DNA of 44,578 nt. Source: Colivivens sp963626085. GTDB taxonomy: Bacteria; Bacteroidota; Bacteroidia; Bacteroidales; Bacteroidaceae. A program made the translations under genes and the position numbers. Positions 24,545-33,105 of this stretch are shown here, piece by piece. The notes beneath the pieces were generated by a model, which saw nothing but the letters and a program-made list of their open reading frames with translations, was not told the origin of the DNA and did no database searches. The stretch is taken from NCBI GenBank assembly GCA_963626085.1, contig CAVFVJ010000012.1:1-44578 (forward strand), written 5' to 3'. Position 1 is the stretch's first letter; the number at the start of each line of letters is the position of its first letter.

Positions 24545-26053
24545 ATGAAAATACTCACAAACGAAGAACTAAAGAGTGCGCTCGACTCTCCAATATTCCA
24601 CCTTGTCTCACAAACCGCTGACGAGCTGAATTTGGAATGTTATGTCATAGGAGGATATGTGCGCGACCTGTTTCTGGAACGCCCAAGCAATGACATTGAC
24701 ATCGTAGTGACAAGTCATCGAGTAGGTGAAACTGGTATGCAAACCAACGAGGGAAACACCCGCAACTCCATACTTATCGCAGAGAAGTTAAAGGAAAAAC
24801 TGGGAAGGAAAGCTTGCTTGTCAGTATTCAAGAACTTCGGTACGGCACAGTTGAAATACAACCACATGGAATTAGAGTTCGTAGGTGCAAGGAAAGAAAG
24901 CTACAGTCACGACTCACGTAAACCAGTGGTGGAAGACGGAAGTCTGGAAGACGACCAGAACCGTAGGGACTTCACAATAAACGCCATGGCACTGTGCCTC
25001 AACAGCGACCGCTTCGGAGAACTTGTAGACCCCTTCGAAGGGCTGTATGACATAGAAGACAGAATTATTCGTACACCGCTCGACCCCGATATCACGTTCA
25101 GCGACGATCCACTTCGCATGATGCGGTGCGTTCGGTTTGCCACTCAACTCAAATTCTACATAGAGGACGAGACATTCTGTGCGCTGGAACGCAATAAAGA
25201 GAGGATACGCATCATCTCAGGCGAGCGCGTGATAGAGGAACTCAACAAAATAATACTGTCTGATTCACCATCGCGTGGCTTCATAGACCTTGAGCGGTGC
25301 GGATTGCTGGAGATTGTCTTTCCCGAGCTGTATGCACTGGAGGGAGTGGAGACCAAGCACGGACGTGCACACAAGGACAATTTCTACCACACACTCGAAG
25401 TACTCGACAACGTGGCAAAAGCCACCAAAGACTGGCTCTCCTCCACAGAAGGCAAGGAAAAGGCATTATGGTTGCGCTGGGCTGCCCTCATGCACGACAT
25501 TGGCAAGCCCAAGAGCAAACGCTGGGACAATTTACAAGGATGGACGTTCCACAATCACGACTATATCGGAGAGAAGATGGTGCCGCAGGTCTTCCGCAGA
25601 ATGAAACTACCGATGAACGAGAAGATGAAGTACGTGGAGAAGCTTGTGGGACTCCACATGCGCCCCATCGCCATAGCCGACGATGAGGTGACAGACTCTG
25701 CCATACGCAGACTGCTGTTCGACGCTGGGGACGACATCGACGATCTCATGATTCTCTGCAATGCCGACATCACCTCGAAGAACGAGGCGAGAAAGAACCA
25801 GTTCAGACAGAACTTCCTCCTCGTAAAAGAGAAACTCAAGGCCATCGAGGAGAAGGACAGGATACGCAACATGAAAATGGCAGTGGATGGTGACGAGATC
25901 ATGCAGATGTTCGGACTGGCACCAGGGCGACAGGTGGGCGAACTCAAGGCTGCCATGAAGGAAGCCATACTGGAGGGAGTGATAAGGAACGACCACGATG
26001 AGTGTGTGGACTTCCTAAAGAAGAGATTCCGAAGCACAACCGACCATTCCTAA
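24545..26053 (+). CDS. CCA tRNA nucleotidyltransferase with HD domain
   Basis: The enzyme builds or repairs the 3' CCA end of tRNAs. The 502 residues have the class II nucleotidyltransferase head with YVIGGYVRDLFLERPSNDIDIVV (33-55, catalytic DID 50-52), the RRDFTINAMAL motif, the RMMRCVRFATQL neck region, and an HD phosphohydrolase domain with H317-D318 in LMHDIGKPK. It is a typical bacterial CCA/PcnB-like protein; presence of the HD domain and the genus context favour CCA addition over poly(A) polymerase. The symporter gene follows after 15 bp. Confidence 0.93.
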   Translation: MKILTNEELKSALDSPIFHLVSQTADELNLECYVIGGYVRDLFLERPSNDIDIVVTSHRVGETGMQTNEGNTRNSILIAEKLKEKLGRKACLSVFKNFGTAQLKYNHMELEFVGARKESYSHDSRKPVVEDGSLEDDQNRRDFTINAMALCLNSDRFGELVDPFEGLYDIEDRIIRTPLDPDITFSDDPLRMMRCVRFATQLKFYIEDETFCALERNKERIRIISGERVIEELNKIILSDSPSRGFIDLERCGLLEIVFPELYALEGVETKHGRAHKDNFYHTLEVLDNVAKATKDWLSSTEGKEKALWLRWAALMHDIGKPKSKRWDNLQGWTFHNHDYIGEKMVPQVFRRMKLPMNEKMKYVEKLVGLHMRPIAIADDEVTDSAIRRLLFDAGDDIDDLMILCNADITSKNEARKNQFRQNFLLVKEKLKAIEEKDRIRNMKMAVDGDEIMQMFGLAPGRQVGELKAAMKEAILEGVIRNDHDECVDFLKKRFRSTTDHS

Positions 26054-26068
26054 TTTCTAATTTTACCC

Positions 26069-27481
26069 GTGTTACTCGCATTCATCATCTATTTCGCCCT
26101 TCTATACGTTGTATCCGTATTTACAGGAAAAAGAGGGAGCAACAATGCCTTCTTCCGTGGCGAACGCAAGTCACCGTGGCCGTTGGTGGCATTCGGCATG
26201 ATCGGAGCATCCATCAGCGGACTCACCTTCATAGGAGTGCCCGGATGGGTTATGACCACAGGCATGACCTACATACAGATGTGTCTGGGTTTCATCGTTG
26301 GTTACCTCATCGTGGCGTTCATGCTCCTACCACTTTACTACAGGCATAACCTCACGTCAATCTACACATACCTCGACCATCGTTTCGGCAAGACGAGCTA
26401 TAAGACAGGGGCATCGTTCTTCATACTTTCCAAGTTGCTCGGAGCTGCCGCCAAGTTCTATGTCGTGGTACAGATACTGCAGGTATGTATCGCTGACCAC
26501 TATGGTATACCCTATGCCGTAACCGCCCTTATCACTCTTGTATTCATCTGGCTCTACACACACCGTAGCGGCATACGCACACTGGTATGGACAGACACCC
26601 TACAGACAGCAGTACTGTTGGTTGCCCTACTCCTTATAATAATAAAGGTGTGCTCGATGTTGCACCTGAACCTACAAGAGACAGTGGTTACTATATGGAA
26701 CGACCCTCACTCACGCATATTTGAATTCGCAGACCTCACCTCAAAACAGAACTTCTGGAAGCAATTCCTCAGTGGAATCTTCGTAGTGATAGTCATGACC
26801 GGACTCGACCAAGACATGATGCAGAAAAACCTTACATGCAAGAGCCTGCGCGCTGCACAAAAGGACATGTGTTCCTACGGATTGATGTTCGTCCCGGTCA
26901 ACCTGCTATTTCTTGCGCTGGGTGTATTGTTGTTGCATCTCTACGCACAACAAGGCATTCCCTTGCCAAACAAGGGAGATGACCTACTCTCGGGTATAGT
27001 CATGTCGGGAGCATTGGGCGATGCAGTGGTCGCAGTGTTCGGCATAGGAGTTGTGGCAAGTGCCTTCTCCAGTGCCGACTCAGCAATGACAGCTCTAACC
27101 ACATCGTTCTGTGTTGACATAATGCAACGAGAGAATGACGAGAAACACAGGAAACTTGTTCATATAGGTATGATGGTCGCATTTCTTGCCTGTACACTGG
27201 CGTTCAACGAATTGGGGAGTGGGAGCGTGATGGATCTTATCTACACGTTGGTCAGTTATACCTACGGTCCGCTACTGGGACTCTTTGCCTTCGGCATGTT
27301 CACGAAGTATCAGGTGCGAGGGACTTTTGTGCCCTACATAGCCATTGCCTCCCCCATCGTGTGCTACATCATCGATTACGCCACCCTTCACACGACAGGC
27401 TACAAATTCGGTTATGAGATGCTGATGTTCAATGGGATGCTTACATTCACAGGTCTTTGGGCAGTTCGATGCGGAAAGTAG
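26069..27481 (+). CDS. Sodium:solute symporter family protein
   Basis: The 470-residue inner-membrane protein has about 13 hydrophobic helices of the SSS (LeuT-fold) family. Landmarks are FGMIGASISGLTFIGVPGWV, with the Ser/Thr-rich unwound first helix, and GIGVVASAFSSADSAMTALTTSFCVDI, with the conserved sodium-site serines. The substrate is not predictable. The start is a GTG; no better ATG lies near the first helix. It follows the CCA-adding gene by 15 bp. Its last 35 bp overlap the convergent histidine kinase gene. Confidence 0.9.
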   Translation: MLLAFIIYFALLYVVSVFTGKRGSNNAFFRGERKSPWPLVAFGMIGASISGLTFIGVPGWVMTTGMTYIQMCLGFIVGYLIVAFMLLPLYYRHNLTSIYTYLDHRFGKTSYKTGASFFILSKLLGAAAKFYVVVQILQVCIADHYGIPYAVTALITLVFIWLYTHRSGIRTLVWTDTLQTAVLLVALLLIIIKVCSMLHLNLQETVVTIWNDPHSRIFEFADLTSKQNFWKQFLSGIFVVIVMTGLDQDMMQKNLTCKSLRAAQKDMCSYGLMFVPVNLLFLALGVLLLHLYAQQGIPLPNKGDDLLSGIVMSGALGDAVVAVFGIGVVASAFSSADSAMTALTTSFCVDIMQRENDEKHRKLVHIGMMVAFLACTLAFNELGSGSVMDLIYTLVSYTYGPLLGLFAFGMFTKYQVRGTFVPYIAIASPIVCYIIDYATLHTTGYKFGYEMLMFNGMLTFTGLWAVRCGK

Positions 27482-28616
27482 TACCCTTGCCCACATCCGA
27501 CGATTTCACATAAATCTTACCTTTGTGATACTCCTCCACTATACGTTTTGCGAGTGACAGACCCAGCCCCCACCCACGAGTCTTCGTCGTAAAGCCTGGT
27601 TTGAACACCGATTTGAAATTGCCCTTCGCTATACCTTTGCCTGTGTCACTCACCTCAATTGCCACCCCACTGGCAGTTTCTACAAGGAATATGTCTATAC
27701 GTCCAGACCCATTCATGGCATCCACAGCATTCTTACACAGGTTCTCGACAACCCATTCAAAGAGTGGTGCCACCAGTTTTACCTCCACGTCATGAGCGGG
27801 AAGATGGGTTTTGATTACCACCTTGCTAGATGTGCGTCGGTCGATATACTCCACCACCCGGTATATGATGCCTATCACATCCTCCGTGCGAGGTTCAGGG
27901 ATACTGCCTATCTTGGAGAACCGTTCAGCAATACGCTCCAGCCGCCTCACATCTTTCTCCATTTCCGGTAACAGTTCGTCATCAGGATAAGTCTCTCGTA
28001 TTACCTGAGTCCATGCCATAAGCGAGGATATGGGAGTGCCCAACTGATGAGCCGTCTCCTTCGACAGTCCCACCCACACCTTGTTCTGCTCGGCTCTCAT
28101 CGAAGAAAAGAGGGCAAAAAGAGCTATAATCACAAATAGGGCCACTACCCCAAGCTGGGCGTAGGGAAATACAGCCAAACGTTTCAGCATCAGCGAGTCA
28201 CCGTAGCAGACCTCTATATAGTTCGGTCCGTGATCGTTGCCGAGGTCTATCTTGATAATCTGCCCAGCCCGTTTCATTTTGTCCGCCATCTGTTTGATCA
28301 CAGGAATAGAATCCACGTCTGAACTGAAAGTACATCCCAAGTTGCGCGAAGTCTGTACCTCTCCGTTCTGGTCCAGTACCACTATAGGAATGGTGTTATT
28401 ACCGTTTATCACCTTCAGCACCAGGTTGATATCCGTATTCTCGTCCGCCTGATCAAGCGAACGCATCGCCTCAGCCCACACCTCCATCTTATTGATTTCC
28501 TCTTTCTTAAGGTCATCCGTCAGATATTTGGAGGTGAGCAGAGATGCTATGGCTATCATAATTGCCGCTGCAATCAAGAATAGACGTATATTACGTATGT
28601 GTTCAAACCACTTCAC
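27447..28616 (-). CDS. Sensor histidine kinase, membrane-bound
   Basis: The 389-residue protein has two membrane helices (about 11-28 and 150-171) around a periplasmic sensor domain of some 120 residues. The H-box is KETAHQLGTPISSLM with H190 as the phosphorylation site. The ATP-binding domain contains ENLCKNAVDAM (N-box), SDTGKGIAKG (G1) and GWGLGLSLAKRIV (G2). The H-box with A-H-Q-L-G-T-P is characteristic of a Bacteroidota group. No response regulator lies next to it, so it is an orphan in this window. The signal is unknown. Confidence 0.92.
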   Translation of the reverse strand: MKWFEHIRNIRLFLIAAAIMIAIASLLTSKYLTDDLKKEEINKMEVWAEAMRSLDQADENTDINLVLKVINGNNTIPIVVLDQNGEVQTSRNLGCTFSSDVDSIPVIKQMADKMKRAGQIIKIDLGNDHGPNYIEVCYGDSLMLKRLAVFPYAQLGVVALFVIIALFALFSSMRAEQNKVWVGLSKETAHQLGTPISSLMAWTQVIRETYPDDELLPEMEKDVRRLERIAERFSKIGSIPEPRTEDVIGIIYRVVEYIDRRTSSKVVIKTHLPAHDVEVKLVAPLFEWVVENLCKNAVDAMNGSGRIDIFLVETASGVAIEVSDTGKGIAKGNFKSVFKPGFTTKTRGWGLGLSLAKRIVEEYHKGKIYVKSSDVGKGTTFRIELPKDL

Positions 28617-28714
28617 AACAAATAAAACGCATTGTCGGTGAATTTATTGTGTCAAAAAAAAAGGCACAGAGACATTAATGCCGTTTGTCTGTATGCCGAG
28701 TCAAGTTTTTGTAG

Positions 28715-28722
28715 TATCTTTG
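28715..28722 (+). promoter_or_regulatory. -7 box of the tsaB gene cluster
   Basis: TATCTTTG matches TAnnTTTG and lies 19 bp before the ATG of tsaB. It is the only clear promoter upstream of the long plus-strand run that reaches ispF. Confidence 0.65.
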
Positions 28723-28741
28723 CACGGTAAATTGGATTATT

Positions 28742-29437
28742 ATGTCTTGTATACTACACATCGATACATCGACCGACACCTGTTCTGTGGCGGTAAGCCA
28801 AGACGGGCAAGTCATTTTTCATCAAGAAGAGCAGGAAGGGTCCTCCCATGCGCAAGTCATCGGAGGGATGGTAGACGAAGCCCTCTCATTCACCGACAAC
28901 CACGCCATACCGTTCGACGCAGTGGCAGTGAGTTCGGGGCCGGGCAGTTACACTGGGCTCCGTATCGGTGCGAGTATGGCTAAGGGTGTGTGCTATGCAC
29001 GTGACCTGCGCCTCATAGCCATCCCCACCCTCGAATTGATGTGCGTGCCAATGCTTTTGGGTGACGAACTGCCTGAAGATGCCTTGCTCTGTCCGATGAT
29101 TGACGCCAGACGCATGGAGGTGTACACGGCATTATACACTCGGGGGTTGCAACATGTCACTCCGACAGAGGCAAAAATCATCGATTCTTCCACGTTTGAG
29201 GCACAACTCTGCGAGCATCCCATATACTTCTTCGGGAACGGTTCGGACAAGTGCAAGGACGTAATCAGTCACCCCAACGCACACTTCGTCAGTGGCATAA
29301 CGCCAATGGCAAAATGGATGTCGCCACTGGCAGAGAAGGCGCACGCTCGGGGACAGTTCGAGGACGTGGCTTACTTCGAGCCATTCTATCTCAAGGAATT
29401 CATTGCGACCAAGAGCCGCAACCCATTACAACAATAA
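28742..29437 (+). CDS. tsaB: tRNA threonylcarbamoyladenosine biosynthesis protein TsaB
   Basis: TsaB is the scaffold partner of TsaD in making t6A37 on ANN-decoding tRNAs. The 231 residues show the ASKHA-fold landmarks ILHIDTSTDTCSVAV (4-18), HAQVIGGMVDEAL and VAVSSGPGSYTGLRIGASMAKG (about 60-81), and the later LCPMIDARRMEVYTALY. Metal-binding histidines of TsaD are absent, as expected for TsaB. It heads the run tsaB-DUF4290-murA-rimM-dxr. Confidence 0.95.
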   Translation: MSCILHIDTSTDTCSVAVSQDGQVIFHQEEQEGSSHAQVIGGMVDEALSFTDNHAIPFDAVAVSSGPGSYTGLRIGASMAKGVCYARDLRLIAIPTLELMCVPMLLGDELPEDALLCPMIDARRMEVYTALYTRGLQHVTPTEAKIIDSSTFEAQLCEHPIYFFGNGSDKCKDVISHPNAHFVSGITPMAKWMSPLAEKAHARGQFEDVAYFEPFYLKEFIATKSRNPLQQ

Positions 29438-29482
29438 AGTGGAACACATCTATCCACTACGACAATAAAACCAACATAGGAT

Positions 29483-30094
29483 ATGGACTACAATACTCAA
29501 CGCACCCAACTGGTACTGCCAGAATACGGACGGTGCATCCAAGACATGGTGGAATACGCCATGACAATAGAAGACAGGAAGGAACGCCAGCGGTGTGCGT
29601 TCACCATTATCGACATTATGTCGAACATACAGAAATTCAGCGGTGACGAGAACGACTTCTACCAGAAATTATGGAATCATCTGGCACTCATATCGGGCTA
29701 CAAACTTGACATAGACTACCCCGTGGAGATACAAAGGGCGGACGAGCAACAACAAAAACGAGACAAAGTGCCCTACCCACAGAAAAAAATCAAACGCCGC
29801 CACTACGGTTTCATCATTGAGCAGTTCACCAAGCGACTGGTTGACATGGAGCCAGGCCAGGAGAGGAACGACATGATTGAGTTCGTGGCAAACCAGATGA
29901 AACGCTCGCTTGCCAGCTGGAATCCAAATGCACTGGACGATGAAAAAGTAATGGACGACCTCGCTGACTACACAAACAAGGAAGTGTCACTCCTTCCGTC
30001 CGAAGTGAACTTGATCAGTGACCGTCAAGCGATTGCCGAAGCACAGGCTGGAGGAGGGAACATCAGCCAGGGTAAGAAGAAGAAAAAGAAATAA
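29483..30094 (+). CDS. DUF4290 domain protein
   Basis: The 203-residue soluble, mostly helical protein is specific to Bacteroidota. It begins MDYNTQRTQLVLPEYGRCIQDMVEYA, the usual start of the family, and ends in a basic tail of six lysines (GKKKKKK). Function is unknown; the conserved place directly before murA hints at an envelope or translation-linked role. The stop codon is 10 bp before the murA ATG. Confidence 0.88.
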   Translation: MDYNTQRTQLVLPEYGRCIQDMVEYAMTIEDRKERQRCAFTIIDIMSNIQKFSGDENDFYQKLWNHLALISGYKLDIDYPVEIQRADEQQQKRDKVPYPQKKIKRRHYGFIIEQFTKRLVDMEPGQERNDMIEFVANQMKRSLASWNPNALDDEKVMDDLADYTNKEVSLLPSEVNLISDRQAIAEAQAGGGNISQGKKKKKK

Positions 30095-30104
30095 TAGAGA
30101 AGAG

Positions 30105-31412
30105 ATGGCATCATTCATTATCGAAGGCGGACACGCCCTAAGTGGTACCATCACTCCCCAAGGAGCCAAAAACGAGGCTCTTGAGGTGATTTGCGCCACA
30201 CTGCTCACAGGTGAGCCCGTAAGGATATCAAACGTCCCCGACATACTTGACGTCAACAACCTAATCCGCCTGATGAAGAGGATGGGAGTGGACGTCAAGC
30301 ATGAAGGAGACCATTCCTGGACATTCCAGACACGGCAGTTGGACATGGATTACCTCAAGAGCGACGAGTTCATCCAAAGGAGCTCACAGCTTAGAGGATC
30401 CGTCATGTTGCTCGGGCCTTTGCTCGGACGCTATCACAAAGCATATATTGCCAAGCCAGGAGGCGACCAAATAGGACGTAGGCGGCTCGACACGCATTTC
30501 GTCGGCATAAAAGAGCTGGGAGCCACCTTCACCCACAATGAAGAGAGAAACATCTATGAGATTGAAGCGCACAGTTTGCATGGCACGCACATGTTGCTTG
30601 AAGAAGCATCGGTAACAGGAACGGCAAATATAATTATGGCGGCTGTGATGGCTGAGGGAACCACACAGATATACAATGCTGCCTGTGAGCCATACATACA
30701 GCAGCTCTGCACCATGCTCAACAATATGGGAGCCAAGATATCTGGCATATCGTCAAACCTCCTGACCATCGAAGGAGTGCGACAGTTGCACGGAACTGTG
30801 CACACCATTCTGCCAGACATGATTGAGGTGGGTTCATTCATCGGTATGGCTGCCATGACCGGAAGTGCAATAACCATAAAAAATGCTGCACACGCCAACC
30901 TCGGAGTCATCCCTAATGCGTTCCGCAAGCTCGGTGTCAGGATTGAAGAGAACGGAGATGATCTGCACATACCACACCAAGGCCACTACGAAGTGTGCAC
31001 TTACATGGACGGAGGTATCATGTCGCTCTCCGATGCACCATGGCCAGGACTCACGCCCGATCTACTGAGTGTGTTGCTGGTTGTGGCGACACAAGCCAAA
31101 GGGTCCGTGCTCATCCATCAGAAGATGTTTGAAAGCCGGCTGTTCTTTGTGGACAAGCTCATCGACATGGGAGCTCAGATTATACTCTGCGACCCTCACC
31201 GCGCTGTAGTCATCGGACACGACAAGAAGTTCAAGATGAAAGGTGCTCGCATGTCCTCACCTGACATTCGCGCAGGTATTGCTTTGCTTATCGCAGCCAT
31301 GAGTGCCGATGGGGTGAGCCACATAAGCAATATTGAGCAGATAGACCGCGGTTACGAGAACATAGAAGGGCGGTTGAACACACTGGGAGCAAAAATCAAA
31401 CGAGTGGAATAA
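30105..31412 (+). CDS. murA: UDP-N-acetylglucosamine 1-carboxyvinyltransferase
   Basis: The enzyme transfers enolpyruvate to UDP-GlcNAc, the first committed step of peptidoglycan synthesis. The 435 residues include the start IEGGHALSGTITPQGAKNEAL with the catalytic Lys-Asn pair, and the active-site loop KPGGDQIGRRRLDTHF. The loop residue that is Cys115 in E. coli is Asp121 here, a change known to prevent fosfomycin attachment. The start at 30105 is preferred to one at 30018, which would overlap the DUF4290 gene by 77 bp and add a basic extension foreign to MurA. rimM follows after 4 bp. Confidence 0.96.
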   Translation: MASFIIEGGHALSGTITPQGAKNEALEVICATLLTGEPVRISNVPDILDVNNLIRLMKRMGVDVKHEGDHSWTFQTRQLDMDYLKSDEFIQRSSQLRGSVMLLGPLLGRYHKAYIAKPGGDQIGRRRLDTHFVGIKELGATFTHNEERNIYEIEAHSLHGTHMLLEEASVTGTANIIMAAVMAEGTTQIYNAACEPYIQQLCTMLNNMGAKISGISSNLLTIEGVRQLHGTVHTILPDMIEVGSFIGMAAMTGSAITIKNAAHANLGVIPNAFRKLGVRIEENGDDLHIPHQGHYEVCTYMDGGIMSLSDAPWPGLTPDLLSVLLVVATQAKGSVLIHQKMFESRLFFVDKLIDMGAQIILCDPHRAVVIGHDKKFKMKGARMSSPDIRAGIALLIAAMSADGVSHISNIEQIDRGYENIEGRLNTLGAKIKRVE

Positions 31413-31416
31413 CACT

Positions 31417-31950
31417 ATGATAAAGAAAGACGACACTTACAAGATCGGACACGTCGGCAAGACGCACGGACTGAAGGGCGAACTGACATTCACATTCACC
31501 GATGATCTCTTTGACTCTGTCGATTGCCCATACCTCATCTGTGAGGTAGAGGGTATTCTTGTACCGTTTTTTATTGAACAATACCGGTTCAAGACTGACT
31601 CGTCTGCCATCATCAAGTTCGAGGGAATCGATAGTATTGAGCAGGCCCAACAGCTTGTAGGCTCCGACGTCTACTTCGAGAAGAAATACGTGGAAGAGGG
31701 TTCTCGGGATGAAGTGTCACTCAATTACTTCATAGGATTCACGGTTACAGACAAGGAGGAAGGACTCATCGGCACAATCACGGACATAGACGACCAGACC
31801 GACAACTGGCTCTTCGTCATAAGCCGTCAGCAGACTGGTGGAAAGAAAAACGAGGTTCTCATTCCTGCCAACGAGGAGTTTATCACAGACATCAACCAAG
31901 AGGGTAAAAACATTGAAATGGACCTGCCAGCAGGTCTACTGGAGTTATGA
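31417..31950 (+). CDS. rimM: Ribosome maturation factor RimM
   Basis: RimM helps mature the 30S subunit head by binding S19. The 177 residues have the N-terminal RimM domain (YKIGHVGKTHGLKGELTFTF, 8-27) and a C-terminal PRC barrel (YFIGFTVTDKEEGLIGTITDIDDQ, EVLIPANEEFITDINQEGKNIEMDLPAGLLEL). The stop overlaps the dxr start by 4 bp. Confidence 0.95.
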   Translation: MIKKDDTYKIGHVGKTHGLKGELTFTFTDDLFDSVDCPYLICEVEGILVPFFIEQYRFKTDSSAIIKFEGIDSIEQAQQLVGSDVYFEKKYVEEGSRDEVSLNYFIGFTVTDKEEGLIGTITDIDDQTDNWLFVISRQQTGGKKNEVLIPANEEFITDINQEGKNIEMDLPAGLLEL

Positions 31951-33095
31951 ACGGAAGAAAGAAAATAGCCATACTCGGGTCTACCGGGTCTATCGGGTCG
32001 CAAGCACTACAGGTGATTGAGGAGCAATGCCATCTCTACGAAGCATACGTCCTCACGGCAGGCAACAACGCAGACCTGCTCATTAGTCAGGCGCGTAAAT
32101 TCGTTCCTGCCGCTGTGGTTATCGCCAACGAGACATACTATAATAAGGTGAAAGACGCGCTGTCTGACCTGCCTGTGAAAGTATACGCTGGAGCAGATGC
32201 ATTGTGCCAGGTGGTGCAGGACACCAACGTGGACATCGTGCTTGCCTCTATGGTAGGGTTTGCCGGACTCAAGCCGACCATCAGTGCCATCAAGGCAAAG
32301 AAACACATAGCATTGGCAAATAAAGAGACACTCGTGGTAGCTGGCGAACTGATTAACCGCTTGGCTGCGGAATACCAAGTGCCGATCCTGCCTGTAGACA
32401 GTGAGCACTCAGCCATATTCCAGTGCCTTGAGCCCAACAACAAGATTGAGAAGATTCTGCTCACATGCAGCGGTGGACCGTTCCGCACGTTCACTGCCGA
32501 GCAACTGAACAATGCGACCAAGACACACGCACTGGCGCATCCCACATGGAACATGGGAGCAAAGATAACCATCGACTCTGCCACTCTCATGAACAAAGGA
32601 TTTGAAGTAATAGAAGCCAAGTGGCTTTTCGGTGTCAGTCCTGACCAGATACAGGTCATCGTACACCCACAGTCGGTCATCCACTCCATGGTGCAGTTCG
32701 AAGACGGAGCCGTGAAAGCCCAAATGGGAGTGCCGGACATGCGGTTGCCCATACAATACGCCTTCAGTTACCCGAACCGGCTAAAATCGTCGTTCGACCG
32801 GCTGGACTTCTTCAAAGTGAAGGATCTCACCTTCGAAGAGCCCGACACAGACCGATTCCATTGTCTTGCTTTGGCATACGAAGCTCTGCACCAAGGAGGA
32901 AACATGCCGTGTATCCTCAATGCAGCCAACGAAATAGCCAACCGCGCGTTCATCGATGACAGAATATCCTTCCATAGGATAAGCGAAATCATTGAACAAG
33001 CGATGGCACATATCCCCTTCTCCAACGAGTCCTCACTCGACACATATCTATCAACCGACAAGGATACGCGTAAATACGCAAAAACATTAATATAA
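31947..33095 (+). CDS. dxr: 1-deoxy-D-xylulose 5-phosphate reductoisomerase
   Basis: The enzyme makes 2-C-methyl-D-erythritol 4-phosphate in the non-mevalonate isoprenoid pathway. The 382 residues start with the NADPH-binding ILGSTGSIGSQAL (9-21) and include LANKETLVVAGE, PVDSEHSAIFQCL (metal ligands Asp and Glu) and HPTWNMGAKITIDSATLMNKGFEVIEA. ispF, another step of the pathway, lies 7 kb downstream on the same strand. The protein is coupled to rimM by a 4-bp overlap. Confidence 0.97.
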   Translation: MNGRKKIAILGSTGSIGSQALQVIEEQCHLYEAYVLTAGNNADLLISQARKFVPAAVVIANETYYNKVKDALSDLPVKVYAGADALCQVVQDTNVDIVLASMVGFAGLKPTISAIKAKKHIALANKETLVVAGELINRLAAEYQVPILPVDSEHSAIFQCLEPNNKIEKILLTCSGGPFRTFTAEQLNNATKTHALAHPTWNMGAKITIDSATLMNKGFEVIEAKWLFGVSPDQIQVIVHPQSVIHSMVQFEDGAVKAQMGVPDMRLPIQYAFSYPNRLKSSFDRLDFFKVKDLTFEEPDTDRFHCLALAYEALHQGGNMPCILNAANEIANRAFIDDRISFHRISEIIEQAMAHIPFSNESSLDTYLSTDKDTRKYAKTLI

Positions 33096-33105
33096 CCCAC
33101 ATCAC

